Source: Paracoccus onubensis (GTDB lineage: Bacteria; Pseudomonadota; Alphaproteobacteria; Rhodobacterales; Rhodobacteraceae). Taken from it: a DNA stretch of 64,000 nucleotides. The position numbers were made by a program, and so were the translations under genes. The DNA lies in contig NZ_QZCG01000001.1 in assembly GCF_003591515.1 (NCBI RefSeq), positions 372,001 through 436,000 of the forward strand, in the 5' to 3' direction. The notes beneath the pieces are model-generated. The model saw nothing but the letters and a program-made list of their open reading frames with translations. It ran no database searches and was not told the origin of the DNA. This document shows, piece by piece, positions 18,223 through 27,366 of this stretch (the stretch's first letter is position 1; each line of letters starts with the position of its first letter).

Positions 18223-19844
18223 CAGTCCTGCCTGTCGCGCAGGCGGAAACGCTGGATTTTCCCGGATTCCGTTTTGGGAAGCGCGGTCACGAATCTGACC
18301 GAGCGGGGATATTTGTAGGGCGCGATTTCCGCCTTTACATGGGCCTGAAGCAGCTTGACCATATTTTCGTCGCCAATCTGTCCTTCGGACAGCACAACAT
18401 GCGCCTGAACGATCTGGCCGCGCGCGTCATCCGGCGCGGCCACCACCGCGCATTCCACCACGGCGGGATGGGATAAAAGCGCCGCTTCGACCTCGGGTCC
18501 CGCGATATTGTAGCCTGCGGAAACGATCATGTCATCGCTGCGGGCGGCGAAATGCAGATAGCCGTCCTCGTCCATCACGAATGTATCGCCGGTGATGTTC
18601 CAGCCGTCCCGCACGTAATCCGCCTGCCGGTCGTCTGCCAGATAACGGCATCCGGTCGGACCGCGAACCGCCAGCCGCCCGGGTTCTCCGGTGGGAACGG
18701 GTTCGCCGTCTTCGTCGATGATCTTTACCTCGTAGCCATTGACGGGCCGGCCGGTACATGCGGGGCGATGATCGTCGAAACGGTTCGAGATGAAGATATG
18801 CAGCATCTCGGTCGCGCCGATCCCGTCCAGCATGGGCTTGCCGGTCTTGGCCATCCATTCCTCGTAAACCGGTCCCGGCAGGGTCTCGCCCGCGGAGACG
18901 GCGGCGCGCAGGCTGGACAGATCGGCCCCCTCATCCATGGCCCGCAGCATGGCGCGGTAAGCCGTGGGGGCGGTAAAGCAGACGGTGGCGCGGAATTTCT
19001 CGATGATCTCGATCATATTGGGTGGCGATGCGGTTTCCAGAAGCGTGGCCGTCGCGCCGAAACGCAGGGGGAAGACGGCCAGCCCGCCAAGCCCGAAGGT
19101 AAAGGCAAGCGGAGGTGAGCCGACGAAGATATCTTCAGGCGTGACCCCAAGGATTTCCTTGGCATAGCCGTCAGCAATGATCAGCAGGTCGCGATGGTAA
19201 TGCACCGTCGCCTTGGGCCTGCCTGTCGTCCCCGAGGTGAATCCCAGCAGCGCCACATCATCGCGCGAGGTCTGGACGGAATCGAAACTGACGGATTTCT
19301 CAAGCGCCAGCCGGTCGAGTTCCGCATCATGGTTCGAGGTGCCATCAAAGCCGACCACGGATTTCAGATAGGCGGATTCCTTCGCGCAGCTTACCAATTC
19401 ATCCATCAGTCTCGTGTCGCAAAGCGCGTGGGTGACCTGTGCCTTGTCCACGATCTTTGCCAGTTCGCCCGCCCGCAGCATGGGCATGGTATTGACCACC
19501 ACCGCACCGGCCTTCGTCGCCGCCAGCCAGACCGCGACCATGGCCGGGTTGTTGGCCGAGCGGACCAGAACCCGGTTGCCCGGTTTCACGCCAAGATCCT
19601 CGACCAGCACATGGGCCAGCCGGTTGGTCCAGTCCGCAAGTTCCTTGTAGGTGCGGCGGCGACCGTTTCCGATCAGGGCGGTATGGTCGCCGAAGCCTTG
19701 CGCGACCATGCGGTCGGTCAGTTCCACGCCGATATTGATCTTTTCGGGATAGTCGAACCCGGTCAGCAGGAAATCCGGCTGCGCCTCGGGCGGCGGCAGA
19801 TTGTCCCGCGTGAATGTATCGACATGGGCTGTATAGCCAGACAT
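18222..19844 (-). CDS. Aryl-CoA ligase, likely 2-aminobenzoate-CoA ligase
   Basis: Activates an aromatic acid to its CoA thioester with ATP (acyl-adenylate enzyme, ANL superfamily), 540 aa. Core motifs: phosphate loop LLGFTSGTTGRPKATVHYH, adenine region GIGATEMLHIF, hinge region DGWNITGDTF...DDMIVSAGYNIAGPEVE, and the C-terminal catalytic Lys in PKTESGKIQRFRL. It resembles benzoate- and 2-aminobenzoate-CoA ligases by length and the MLHIFISN segment. The ATG at 19844 is preferred over the TTG at 19850 because GAGGGGGAG lies 6 bases before it. It feeds the fused monooxygenase/reductase of the same operon. Confidence 0.88.
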   Translation of the reverse strand: MSGYTAHVDTFTRDNLPPPEAQPDFLLTGFDYPEKINIGVELTDRMVAQGFGDHTALIGNGRRRTYKELADWTNRLAHVLVEDLGVKPGNRVLVRSANNPAMVAVWLAATKAGAVVVNTMPMLRAGELAKIVDKAQVTHALCDTRLMDELVSCAKESAYLKSVVGFDGTSNHDAELDRLALEKSVSFDSVQTSRDDVALLGFTSGTTGRPKATVHYHRDLLIIADGYAKEILGVTPEDIFVGSPPLAFTFGLGGLAVFPLRFGATATLLETASPPNMIEIIEKFRATVCFTAPTAYRAMLRAMDEGADLSSLRAAVSAGETLPGPVYEEWMAKTGKPMLDGIGATEMLHIFISNRFDDHRPACTGRPVNGYEVKIIDEDGEPVPTGEPGRLAVRGPTGCRYLADDRQADYVRDGWNITGDTFVMDEDGYLHFAARSDDMIVSAGYNIAGPEVEAALLSHPAVVECAVVAAPDDARGQIVQAHVVLSEGQIGDENMVKLLQAHVKAEIAPYKYPRSVRFVTALPKTESGKIQRFRLRDRQD

Positions 19845-19846
19845 CG

Positions 19847-21004
19847 TCAACTCCCCCTCAGTTGATCCAGAACCTGCCGCGCAATGATGATCCGTTGCAC
19901 GTCGGACGCGCCCTCATAGATGCGCAGGGCACGGATATCGCGGTAAAGCGCCTCGACCTTCTGGCCGCAGCGCACCCCGTCGCCGCCATGCAGCTGCACG
20001 GCGCGGTCGATTACCTGCTGGGCCTGATCGGTCGAGAACAGCTTGGCCATTGCCGCCTCGCGGCTGACCCGTGCCGCACCCTGATCCTTGAGCCATGCGG
20101 CGCGATAGATCAGCAATGCGCTTGCATCCACATCCACCGCCATATCGGCGATATGCGCCTGTACCATCTGCATGTCGGCAAGCGGCTTGCCCCCGATTTG
20201 CCTTTCGGTCACGCGGGTCACTGCCTCGTCAAGCGCACGGCGGGCAAAGCCAAGCGCGGCGGCGGCGACCGTGGTGCGGAAGACGTCCAGCACCGACATC
20301 GCCAGTTTGAACCCCTGACCCGGTGCGCCGATCATGGCCGAGGCGGGCAGGCGCAGATCCGAGAAGCGCAGCCTTGCCAGCGGATGCGGGGCCATGACCT
20401 GCAACCGCTCGACCACCTCGAAGCCGGGCATGTCAGGGGTGACGATAAAAGCCGATAGCCCCCTTGCCCCCGGTGCTTCGCCGGTGCGGGCGAAAACCGT
20501 GTAAAGATCGGCGATTCCGCCATTGGAAATCCAGGTCTTTTCGCCGTTCAGAATATAGTCGTTGCCATCACGCGTGGCTGTCATAGTTGAATTCGCGACA
20601 TCGGAGCCCGATTGCGGTTCGGTCAGGGCAAAAGCGGATATCGCCTTGCCCGTCGAGGTCAGGGGCAGCCATTGCTGCTTTTGCTCGGCCGTACCGAAAA
20701 GCGAGATCGCTCCGGTTCCCAGCCCCTGCATCGCGAAGGAGAAATCCGCGAGCCCGTCATGCCGTGCCAGTATCTCGCGCGACAAGACCAGTTTGCGCAC
20801 ATCCAGCGGCGCGCCATCCGGGCTTGCGGTATGTTTCAGCCAGCCTGCCCGGCCCAGTTCCGCGACCAGCTTTCGGCAGGTGCTATCGGTATCGGCATGG
20901 TCGATACCGGTCAGATTGCCGCTTGCCCAATCGTCCAGATCGCGGGCGAAATCGCGGTGATGCGGTTCGAAAAACGGCCAGTCCAGAAAGCTGCGATCCG
21001 CCAT
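19847..21004 (-). CDS. Acyl-CoA dehydrogenase
   Basis: FAD enzyme of 385 aa that makes an alpha,beta double bond in a CoA ester. Features in order: helical N-terminal domain; [22 protein letters not shown] (FAD/substrate loop), [20 protein letters not shown] in the beta domain, [21 protein letters not shown], and the C-terminal [19 protein letters not shown]. In the operon it would act on the reduced ring after the monooxygenase/reductase step. The ATG at 21004 overlaps the TGA of the crotonase gene; an extension upstream in the same frame is a shadow. Confidence 0.92.
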   Translation of the reverse strand: MADRSFLDWPFFEPHHRDFARDLDDWASGNLTGIDHADTDSTCRKLVAELGRAGWLKHTASPDGAPLDVRKLVLSREILARHDGLADFSFAMQGLGTGAISLFGTAEQKQQWLPLTSTGKAISAFALTEPQSGSDVANSTMTATRDGNDYILNGEKTWISNGGIADLYTVFARTGEAPGARGLSAFIVTPDMPGFEVVERLQVMAPHPLARLRFSDLRLPASAMIGAPGQGFKLAMSVLDVFRTTVAAAALGFARRALDEAVTRVTERQIGGKPLADMQMVQAHIADMAVDVDASALLIYRAAWLKDQGAARVSREAAMAKLFSTDQAQQVIDRAVQLHGGDGVRCGQKVEALYRDIRALRIYEGASDVQRIIIARQVLDQLRGS

Positions 21005-21804
21005 CAGTTCCCCTCGAATACCGGTTTGCCCTTGGCGACAAAGGCGTTGTAGGCGCGGGTAAAATCCTCGGTCTGCATGCAGATCGCCTGCGCCTGCGCC
21101 TCGGCCTCTATCGCCTGCTCGATGGACATCGCCCATTCCTGCGCCAGCATCGTCTTGGTCATCATATGGGCGAAATTCGGCCCCGCCGCGATACGTCGGG
21201 CTATCTCGGTCGCCTCGGCTTCCAATGTGTCAGCAGCGACCACCCGGTTGTAGAAACCCCATGCCGCGCCTTCCTCGGCGCTCATCGCGCGCCCGGTGTA
21301 AAGCAGTTCCGCCGCGCGTCCCTGACCGATGATCCGGGGCAGGATGGCGCAGGCGCCCATGTCGCAACCGGCCAGCCCGACGCGGGTGAACAGGAATGCG
21401 GTTTTCGCCTCGGGCGTGGCGATCCGCAGATCCGAGGCCATGGCGATGATCGCGCCCGCACCTGCGCAAATCCCGTCGATGGCCGAGATTACCGGCTTGC
21501 CGCAATTCACCATCGCCTTGACCAGATCGCCGGTCATCCGGGTGAAGCGCAGCAATTCCTTCATGCTCATCCCGGTCAGCGGGCCGATGATGTCATGAAC
21601 ATCGCCGCCCGAACTGAAATTGCCGCCATTCGGGGTAAAGACCACGGCGCGGACATCGTCGGAATAATGCAGGTTGCGGAACCAGTCGCGCAATTCGGCA
21701 TAGCTGTCGAAGGTCAGCGGGTTCTTGCGTTCAGGCCGGTCGAGATTGATGCGGGCAATGCCGTCTTCGATCCGGCAGGTGAAATGTTGAACGTCACTGC
21801 GCAT
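21004..21804 (-). CDS. Crotonase-superfamily (enoyl-CoA hydratase-like) protein without the usual Glu pair
   Basis: CoA-ester enzyme of 266 aa. The oxyanion-hole segment is [17 protein letters not shown]. The usual GGGxEL(A) motif reads [16 protein letters not shown], so the first catalytic Glu is replaced by Ile; the second Glu position falls on Arg in [15 protein letters not shown]. It is therefore probably not a simple hydratase and may hydrolyse a C-C or C-N bond in a ring-derived CoA ester. The start at 21804 has AAGGAAG before it. It lies 285 bp from the SDR gene, the only large gap in this operon. Confidence 0.88.
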   Translation of the reverse strand: MRSDVQHFTCRIEDGIARINLDRPERKNPLTFDSYAELRDWFRNLHYSDDVRAVVFTPNGGNFSSGGDVHDIIGPLTGMSMKELLRFTRMTGDLVKAMVNCGKPVISAIDGICAGAGAIIAMASDLRIATPEAKTAFLFTRVGLAGCDMGACAILPRIIGQGRAAELLYTGRAMSAEEGAAWGFYNRVVAADTLEAEATEIARRIAAGPNFAHMMTKTMLAQEWAMSIEQAIEAEAQAQAICMQTEDFTRAYNAFVAKGKPVFEGN

Positions 21805-22093
21805 GGCTGCTTCCTTTGCAGATTTTGGCGGAATATTCGCCCGTGCCGCTGGGGCCTTGCGCGGAATCAAGGGCCACAGGCCCGCCGCGCAGCGCCCGAC
21901 CGCCCCGTCGTGCTGTGTACGCAATTGCCTGACGGGCGGGTGCCTTCGTAACGTTCTTCTGCGGGTCGAGCGTCGTGCGGGGGCGCGGCATAATGTGACG
22001 ACCACTACGGTTGACGCCCACCCGACGGACGGGCACTACGCGGCTCTCGTTGGTCTGGGGGTGCCCGGCTCTGAAGGTCCTTAGCACGCTCAC
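21794..22093 (-). CDS. Possible Arg-rich 99-aa ORF filling the gap between SDR and crotonase genes
   Basis: A GTG at 22093 overlaps the SDR stop (GTGTGAGC) and the ORF ends 11 bases inside the crotonase gene, so it spans the gap exactly as a coupled gene would. The product is basic, with no signal peptide, membrane helix or motif I recognise, and its composition (many Arg, Gly, Pro) also fits translated non-coding G/C-rich DNA. Kept as a doubtful gene. The region could instead hold an RNA structure; I could not fold one convincingly. Confidence 0.25.
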   Translation of the reverse strand: MSVLRTFRAGHPQTNESRVVPVRRVGVNRSGRHIMPRPRTTLDPQKNVTKAPARQAIAYTARRGGRALRGGPVALDSAQGPSGTGEYSAKICKGSSHAQ

Positions 22094-22845
22094 ACCTCAC
22101 CCCCCGACAGGCTCAGCGCATGACCGTTCACCGATGCTGCAGCCTCCGAGCAAAGCCACAGCGCGGTGCCCGCAACCTCCGCCACGTCGATCAGGCGTTT
22201 CTGCGGGTTTCCGGCGATCAGGGCATTCCTTGCGGCATCCTCATCCGCTCCGGTCTTGTCCATGATATTCCTGATCGAAGCTTGCAAAAGCGGGGTGTCC
22301 ATGAAACCCGGGCAGATCGCGTTGACCGTCAGCCCGGTTCGCGCCAGTTCCTGCGCAAGCGCCCGTGTCAGGCCGATGACACCATGTTTGGCCGCGCAAT
22401 AGGGCGCGACATAGGGATAACCTTTCAGACCGGCGGTCGAGGCAATGGCAAGCAGCCTTCCCCACCCGGCGGTTTTCATCTCCTCATGCGCCGCCTGCCA
22501 CAGGTTGAACACGCCCTCCAGATTGACCTCTAGCGAGGCTTTGAAATCCGCCACCGTTATCTTGCGGAACGGGGCGCTTGGCGCGGCACCCGCATTGGCG
22601 ATGGCGATGGCGACGGGGCCATGTTCGGCACGGGCGGCGGTCAGAGCTGTTTCCAACGCGTCACGGTCGGTGACATCGGCGGTGACGGCAAAGGCTCCGG
22701 TTTCCGCCGCTATCGCCTGCAGGGGCTCAGGACGGCGGCCGATAATGGTCACCCGCGCATCCGCCCGCGCGAATTGTCGCGCGATTTCGGCGCCTACGCC
22801 CGAACCGCCGCCGGTGATGACTGCATGCTTGCCCGCAATACTCAT
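22090..22845 (-). CDS. Short-chain dehydrogenase/reductase
   Basis: NAD(P)-dependent oxidoreductase of 251 aa. Cofactor motif [12 protein letters not shown] near the N-terminus, IANAG in beta-4 and the catalytic Ser/Tyr/Lys in [32 protein letters not shown]. The C-terminal ending [14 protein letters not shown] is typical. In the operon it would oxidise a ring or side-chain hydroxyl of a CoA ester, like 3-hydroxyacyl-CoA dehydrogenase. The ATG overlaps the stop of the large flavoprotein gene (ATGA). Confidence 0.92.
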   Translation of the reverse strand: MSIAGKHAVITGGGSGVGAEIARQFARADARVTIIGRRPEPLQAIAAETGAFAVTADVTDRDALETALTAARAEHGPVAIAIANAGAAPSAPFRKITVADFKASLEVNLEGVFNLWQAAHEEMKTAGWGRLLAIASTAGLKGYPYVAPYCAAKHGVIGLTRALAQELARTGLTVNAICPGFMDTPLLQASIRNIMDKTGADEDAARNALIAGNPQKRLIDVAEVAGTALWLCSEAAASVNGHALSLSGGEV

Positions 22846-25130
22846 ACCTGCACCGTCTCCGCTTCACGATCGGCCAGCCGCCATGCCTGATCGCGGCCTG
22901 CCTGATAAGGCAGGGGCCATTCCTCGTGCCGGTCGCCGATGGCGGCTGCCTCGTGCAGCGTCCAATAGGGATCGGCCAGATGCGGTCGTGCAAGACAGAC
23001 CAGATCGGCCCGTCCGGCCATCAGGATGGAATTGGCGTGATCGGCTTCGTAAATATTGCCGACGGCCATGGTCGCGATGCCGGTTTCATTGCGAATCCGG
23101 TCCGAGAACGGCGTCTGGAACATCCGGCCATAGACGGGCCTTGCCTGCGTCGAAGTCTGACCGGCGGAAACGTCGATGATGTCGGCTCCGGCGTCGTGGA
23201 AGGCGCGGGCGATGGCTACTGCCTCCTCCGGTGTCACGCCATCCTCGCCGACCCAGTCATTCGCCGATATCCTGACCGACATCGGCTTGTCCCCGGGCCA
23301 CGCCTCACGCATGGCGCGGAACAGTTCCAGCGGATAGCGCAGCCGGTTTTCCAGAGAGCCGCCATATTCGTCCTGACGGATATTGGACAGCGGCGAGATG
23401 AAGGACGACACCAGATAACCATGCGCGGCATGCAGTTCGATCATGTCGAAACCGGCGCGTTCCGCCATCTGCGTCGCCGCCACGAATTCGTCGCGGATCC
23501 GGTCCATATCTTCTCGGGTCATCTCGCGCGGGGTCTGGTTGCGTGGCGACCACGGGATGGCCGAGGCAGACAGTAATTCCCAGTTATCCGCCTCAAGCGG
23601 CGCGTCCATTTTCTGCCAGCCAAGCTGGGTGGAGCCCTTGCGGCCGGAATGACCGATCTGGCAACAGATCTTCGCTGCGGTTTCTTCGTGGATGAAATCC
23701 ACGATCTGCCGCCATTTTGCTTCATGTTCCGGGGCGTAGAGGCCCGGGCATCCCGGCGTGATCCGGCCTTGGGCGCTGACACATGTCATCTCGGTAAAGA
23801 TCAGCCCGGCGCCGCCCTTTGCCCGCTCTCCCAGATGCACAAGATGCCAGTCGGTCGGGCAGCCGTCCTGCGCCTTGTATTGCGCCATGGGCGACAGGAC
23901 GATCCGGTTTTTCAATGCCATGTTGCGCAGTTTGAAAGGTGCGAACATCGGCGCCCGCACCGGCTCTGCCGGTCCGCCGGCATGGGTCTGGAACCAGCGT
24001 TCCGCGCCTTTCAGCCATTCGGAATCGCGCAGGCGCAGATTCTCGTGACTGATCCGCTGCGACCGGGTCAGCAGCGAATAGTTGAACTGCACCGGGTCGA
24101 GATTCAGATAGCGCTGCACATCCTCGAACCATTCCAGAGAGTTGCGGGCAGCCGATTGCAGGCGCAGCACTTCCAGCCGCCGCTCGTCCTGATACAGCCG
24201 GAACGCCTGTTCCAGGTCAGGCTGCGAGGTCACGTAATCGGCCAGCGCAATCGCGCTTTCCAGTGCCAGCTTGGTGCCCGATCCGATCGAGAAATGCGCG
24301 CTGGCCGAGGCATCGCCCATCAGCACGATATTCTCATGGTGCCATTTCTCGCAAAGCACGCGCGGGAAGTTCAGCCATGCCGAGCCACGGATATGGCCGG
24401 CATTGGTCATCAGGCTGTGCCCGTCCAGATGATTGCGGAAAACCTTTTCACAAACGGCGATGCTTTCATGCTGGCTCATCTCGCCGAAACCATAGGCGTC
24501 CCATGTCGCCTGATCGGTTTCGACGATGAAGGTCGCGGTATCCTCGTCGAACTGATAGGCATGGGCCCAAAGCCAGCCCTTGTCGGTTTCCTCGAAGATA
24601 AAGGTAAATGCGTCGTCGAATTTCTGATGGGTGCCAAGCCAGACGAATTTGCAGGCGCGCAGATCGATATCGGGCCTGAACTCTGCGGCATATTCCTGCC
24701 GGATCCGGGAATTCACGCCGTCGCAGGCCACGACCAGATCGTAATCCCGCGCATAATCTGCGGCGCTTTCGACCTCGGTTTCGAAGCGCAGCTCGACGCC
24801 CAGTTCCCGCGCCCGTTCCTGCAACAGCAATAACAGCTTCTTGCGCCCGATCCCGCAGAAGCCATGCCCGGTGGAAACCAGTTTTTCGCCCCGGTAATGA
24901 ACGGCGATATCGTCCCAATAGGCGAAATGAGCGCGAATTTCCGCGGCACTTTTCGGATCGTTCCGATGCAGATTGTCCAGCGTTTCATCGGACAGCACGA
25001 CGCCCCAGCCGAATGTATCGTCGGGGCGGTTGCGCTCGATCACCACGACCTCTGATTCGGGTTGGCGCAGCTTCAGCGAGATCGCGAAATAAAGCCCGGA
25101 CGGGCCGCCGCCTATACACGCTACGCGCAT
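22842..25130 (-). CDS. Fused aryl-CoA monooxygenase/NADH:flavin oxidoreductase (2-aminobenzoyl-CoA monooxygenase/reductase type)
   Basis: Two-domain flavoprotein of about 762 aa. Residues 1-375 are a group A FAD monooxygenase ([21 protein letters not shown]; the GD motif in [31 protein letters not shown]). Residues 390-750 are an Old Yellow Enzyme-type domain ([51 protein letters not shown] segment). This fusion is the hallmark of Azoarcus 2-aminobenzoyl-CoA monooxygenase/reductase, which hydroxylates and then reduces the ring; related fused forms are annotated as salicylyl-CoA 5-hydroxylase. The ATG at 25130 is 9 bases after GGAGG; ATGs at 25136 and 25157 are less well placed. Confidence 0.9.
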   Translation of the reverse strand: MRVACIGGGPSGLYFAISLKLRQPESEVVVIERNRPDDTFGWGVVLSDETLDNLHRNDPKSAAEIRAHFAYWDDIAVHYRGEKLVSTGHGFCGIGRKKLLLLLQERARELGVELRFETEVESAADYARDYDLVVACDGVNSRIRQEYAAEFRPDIDLRACKFVWLGTHQKFDDAFTFIFEETDKGWLWAHAYQFDEDTATFIVETDQATWDAYGFGEMSQHESIAVCEKVFRNHLDGHSLMTNAGHIRGSAWLNFPRVLCEKWHHENIVLMGDASASAHFSIGSGTKLALESAIALADYVTSQPDLEQAFRLYQDERRLEVLRLQSAARNSLEWFEDVQRYLNLDPVQFNYSLLTRSQRISHENLRLRDSEWLKGAERWFQTHAGGPAEPVRAPMFAPFKLRNMALKNRIVLSPMAQYKAQDGCPTDWHLVHLGERAKGGAGLIFTEMTCVSAQGRITPGCPGLYAPEHEAKWRQIVDFIHEETAAKICCQIGHSGRKGSTQLGWQKMDAPLEADNWELLSASAIPWSPRNQTPREMTREDMDRIRDEFVAATQMAERAGFDMIELHAAHGYLVSSFISPLSNIRQDEYGGSLENRLRYPLELFRAMREAWPGDKPMSVRISANDWVGEDGVTPEEAVAIARAFHDAGADIIDVSAGQTSTQARPVYGRMFQTPFSDRIRNETGIATMAVGNIYEADHANSILMAGRADLVCLARPHLADPYWTLHEAAAIGDRHEEWPLPYQAGRDQAWRLADREAETVQV

Positions 25131-25168
25131 CGCCATGATCCTCCGCTTCCACTTCATACTGCTGGGGA

Positions 25169-25218
25169 AAAGTAGAAGAGAGGGCTGGTTATTTCAACTA
25201 AAAAATTTTAAGCTTGAA
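25169..25218 (-). promoter_or_regulatory. Promoter and MarR-type operator of the aryl-CoA operon
   Basis: On the - strand TTGAAA (25197-25192) is 17 bp from TACTTT (25174-25169). The -35 is one arm of the palindrome at 25193-25218 (TTCAA-N16-TTGAA, core AAAATTTTAA). A repressor bound there would block RNA polymerase. The 17-mer 25202-25218 is nearly identical to the site at 10653-10669. The divergent marR gene starts about 100 bp away. Confidence 0.6.
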
Positions 25219-25320
25219 ATAATTATGGGCCGCAGGCGATGTCAGCACGCTGAAGACGTTTTCGCCTTGAAAGTTTTCGGTCTGACGTGAAACCTTGTTC
25301 TGCGAAGGGAAGAGGATCGC

Positions 25321-25824
25321 ATGCTTGAAGGTAAGCAACCGGACGAAAAGCAAGATTTCGCTTCGTCAGACGATGGCGCCCTGGCCGTGCGGCGGCTGAA
25401 GCTGTGGATTCGGATGCTTGGCGTCACCCGGCTGGTCGAGAACCAGCTTCGCGAGTTTCTGCGCGTCGGCCATGACACGACCTTGCCGCGCTTTGACGTG
25501 ATGGCGACGCTGCACAGACGCCGCGATGGGCTGAGCATGACGGAACTGTCGCGGACCCTGCTGATTTCGAATGGTAATGCGACGGCGGTGGTGGATCGTC
25601 TGGTCCGGGACGGGCTGGTGCGGCGCATTCATTCCGACACGGACCGCCGCCGCGTCACCGTGATCCTGACGCCCGAGGGGGTGACGCAATTCGAGGCTTT
25701 GGCCGTCAGGCACCGCGCCACGATCGATCGCCTGTTCGCCCAGCTTGACGACGAGGATCTGGACATGATGCGCGACGTGTTACGGCGTCTGCGCGGTGAT
25801 CTGACCGGCGAAAGTGGCGGGTAG
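25321..25824 (+). CDS. MarR-family transcriptional regulator
   Basis: DNA-binding regulator of 167 aa. The winged helix-turn-helix is clear: TLPRFDVMATLHRR, LSMTELSRTLLISNGNATAVVDRLVRDGLVRRIHSDTDRRRVTVILTPEG, with the wing containing the DRRR motif. MarR proteins of aromatic-CoA pathways often respond to the CoA ester and repress. It is divergent from the aryl-CoA operon, and the shared palindrome near 10650 and 25205 makes it the natural candidate repressor of both operons. GAAGAGGATCGC precedes the ATG. Confidence 0.93.
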   Translation: MLEGKQPDEKQDFASSDDGALAVRRLKLWIRMLGVTRLVENQLREFLRVGHDTTLPRFDVMATLHRRRDGLSMTELSRTLLISNGNATAVVDRLVRDGLVRRIHSDTDRRRVTVILTPEGVTQFEALAVRHRATIDRLFAQLDDEDLDMMRDVLRRLRGDLTGESGG

Positions 25825-26025
25825 CGCGGTTGTAGCGAAGGCGGCCGCGTTAGAGCGTAGGATGGGTTATATGTGAGCGGAGCTTTGCGGGACGAAGCTG
25901 TCCTCGATCATCAACGATCCAATGCCCGCAATCGGTATATTCGAAGCGTCGAGACATAAAACGGTATCAAGTGCTTTAGCGCCTCATTGGTTGTCTTTGA
26001 ATATGCCGGACGGCATACTGTCAGA

Positions 26026-26376
26026 ATGATGAAAAGCCATGACGCTTATATAGCCGCCGCGCCGGAACAGTTTCGCGCCATGTTGGGTCAATTGCGTGCA
26101 CAGCTATCACAGGCACTGCCAGATGCCGAAGAAGTCGTTAAGTACGATATGCCCGGATTTCAGATCGAAGAAACGATCATCGCGGGCTATGCCGCCTTTA
26201 GTAAACAATGTGGTCTATATGTTGACCCGGGCGCAATTGCTGCCCATGCCGACGAGATCGCCTCTTTGAAACTCAAGGCAACCAAGACCGGAGTTACGTT
26301 CTCGGTGAGTAAGCCTATCACTGGTGAGTTAGTTGAGAAATTGGCAGTTAGTTCGCGCAGGAAAAAGGGATTCTAG
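26026..26376 (+). CDS. DUF1801-family protein
   Basis: Soluble protein of 116 aa with the DUF1801 pattern seen in YdhG-like proteins (sometimes called iron-chaperone-like): APEQFRAMLGQLRAQLSQALPDAEEVVKYDMPGF, then AGYAAFSKQCGLYV and a C-terminal basic RRKKGF. The biochemical role is unknown. Two adjacent ATGs exist (26026, 26029) with no good ribosome binding site; a TTG at 25987 is also open. The gene and its flanks are visibly less G/C-rich than the neighbours and stand alone, so a separate origin is possible. Confidence 0.75.
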   Translation: MMKSHDAYIAAAPEQFRAMLGQLRAQLSQALPDAEEVVKYDMPGFQIEETIIAGYAAFSKQCGLYVDPGAIAAHADEIASLKLKATKTGVTFSVSKPITGELVEKLAVSSRRKKGF

Positions 26377-26579
26377 CGACCGTTTTCGACAACTCAAAAT
26401 GCGGTTTGCAAACCGGCGTGAACTCGGAGCGTTCGGCCAAAGCGGACATCAGCTAATCACGTTCCGGATGTCGCTATGGCTTCAGAGAAAACTCTACCCG
26501 CGCCGATCTCTGCCACGCGCGAAATCCTTCCCCGGCGCCTATCCCTCACGGACATGCCTCGTTTCCGGGCCTGCATTCA
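26377..26579. other. Non-coding stretch downstream of the DUF1801 gene
   Basis: About 200 bp with no supported gene, more A/T-rich than average. Long readings across it on the + strand run antisense through the small gene at 26580-26741 and lack a ribosome binding site. I see no repeat or hairpin worth naming. Confidence 0.5.
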
Positions 26580-26741
26580 TCATTTATCGTCCGGATCCGG
26601 TGGTCGCGGCTTGTCCTTTCCATCGGCGGGCTGCTTTCGCTCGCGCTCCATGCCTTCAGGATATGTCTTCCGTTCCTGCGCAGGTTGTCCGGGGATGCGC
26701 TGTTCATCGTCGTGATCACGGTTTCGGGCTTTGCGGGCCAT
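26580..26741 (-). CDS. Small highly charged, probably disordered protein (53 aa)
   Basis: Encodes MARKARNRDHDDEQR... ending PRPPDPDDK. About half of the residues are charged, with Pro and Gly, and no hydrophobic core, so it is expected to be disordered. A strong ribosome binding site (GGAGAAATACAG) lies directly before the ATG, which together with the amino-acid pattern argues for a real gene although it is very short. No function can be given. It stands alone between the DUF1801 gene and a small exported protein. Confidence 0.6.
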   Translation of the reverse strand: MARKARNRDHDDEQRIPGQPAQERKTYPEGMERERKQPADGKDKPRPPDPDDK

Positions 26742-27009
26742 CTGTATTTCTCCTGATCAGGATGAAAGGGAAACCGGCTGGCAGTCCTCATGGTTCCATC
26801 AGAGCATCAGATGACGCGCCATCCATTCTGCAAACTGGTGCGATGGAAGGGTATGCGTCTCGCCTATCTGCCGGTACTCCCGCCGCAGATGCTGAAGACC
26901 CGGGGCGATTTTACAGGCACAATATACGGCATTGCATCGGAAGAGCGCGGTATCAGACCCATCTCAACCCGACTTGCCCTGATATTCATCATTCGTCAGC
27001 CGAACTGGT
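26742..27009. other. Non-coding stretch
   Basis: About 270 bp between the small charged protein gene and the end of the small exported protein gene. + strand readings across it have no ribosome binding site and continue antisense into the next gene. Nothing else is seen. Confidence 0.5.
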
Positions 27010-27249
27010 TCAAAGACCAAGGATTTCCTTCGCCTCGGCGAGTGCGTCAACCGCAGCCTGATGATTGCCGGCATCATGCTCTGTCTCTCCGAGGGCGCGT
27101 AATTCTTTCACCTTTGCCAGATCGGCTTCCGAGAGCGAGGCGGTTTCCAGCGCGGCGTCGATTTCGCTCATATCCTGGGGGCAATGGAAGGCAAGGGCGG
27201 GGCTGGCAGCGAACGCGGCGAAGGCCACGGCGAAGCTCAGGCGTTTCAT
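27010..27249 (-). CDS. Small exported helical protein of unknown function
   Basis: Predicted periplasmic protein of 79 aa. The signal peptide MKRLSFAVAFAAFAASPALA ends in a clear AxA site. The mature part begins FHCPQDMSEIDAAL and is strongly helical, with HDAGNHQAAVDALAEAKEILGL resembling one tetratricopeptide-like helix pair. AAGGAA lies 7 bases before the ATG. A single Cys early in the mature part could form an intermolecular bond. No function is assigned. Confidence 0.75.
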   Translation of the reverse strand: MKRLSFAVAFAAFAASPALAFHCPQDMSEIDAALETASLSEADLAKVKELRALGETEHDAGNHQAAVDALAEAKEILGL

Positions 27250-27366
27250 GACGATGTTCCTTTCATCTTTCGTGGCAGTGGCAGCACTATATCACATAAG
27301 GCCGCAATCGAGATAGCGCGGCATGTGGTTGGCGGGCGTGTCATGGTACCCCGATTGGGGCCGCCC

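Noticed and set aside
21805..22089. tmRNA or other housekeeping RNA in the operon gap
   Set aside because: No tag peptide frame, no tRNA-like ends and no CCA are present; only the doubtful ORF is reported.
23234..24918. Several 60-150 codon ORFs inside the fused flavoprotein gene
   Set aside because: They are other-frame shadows of the long conserved gene; the coding frame is uninterrupted over 762 codons.
26333..27061. A 242-codon + ORF after the DUF1801 gene
   Set aside because: It runs antisense to the better supported 53-aa gene, has no ribosome binding site and mixed composition.
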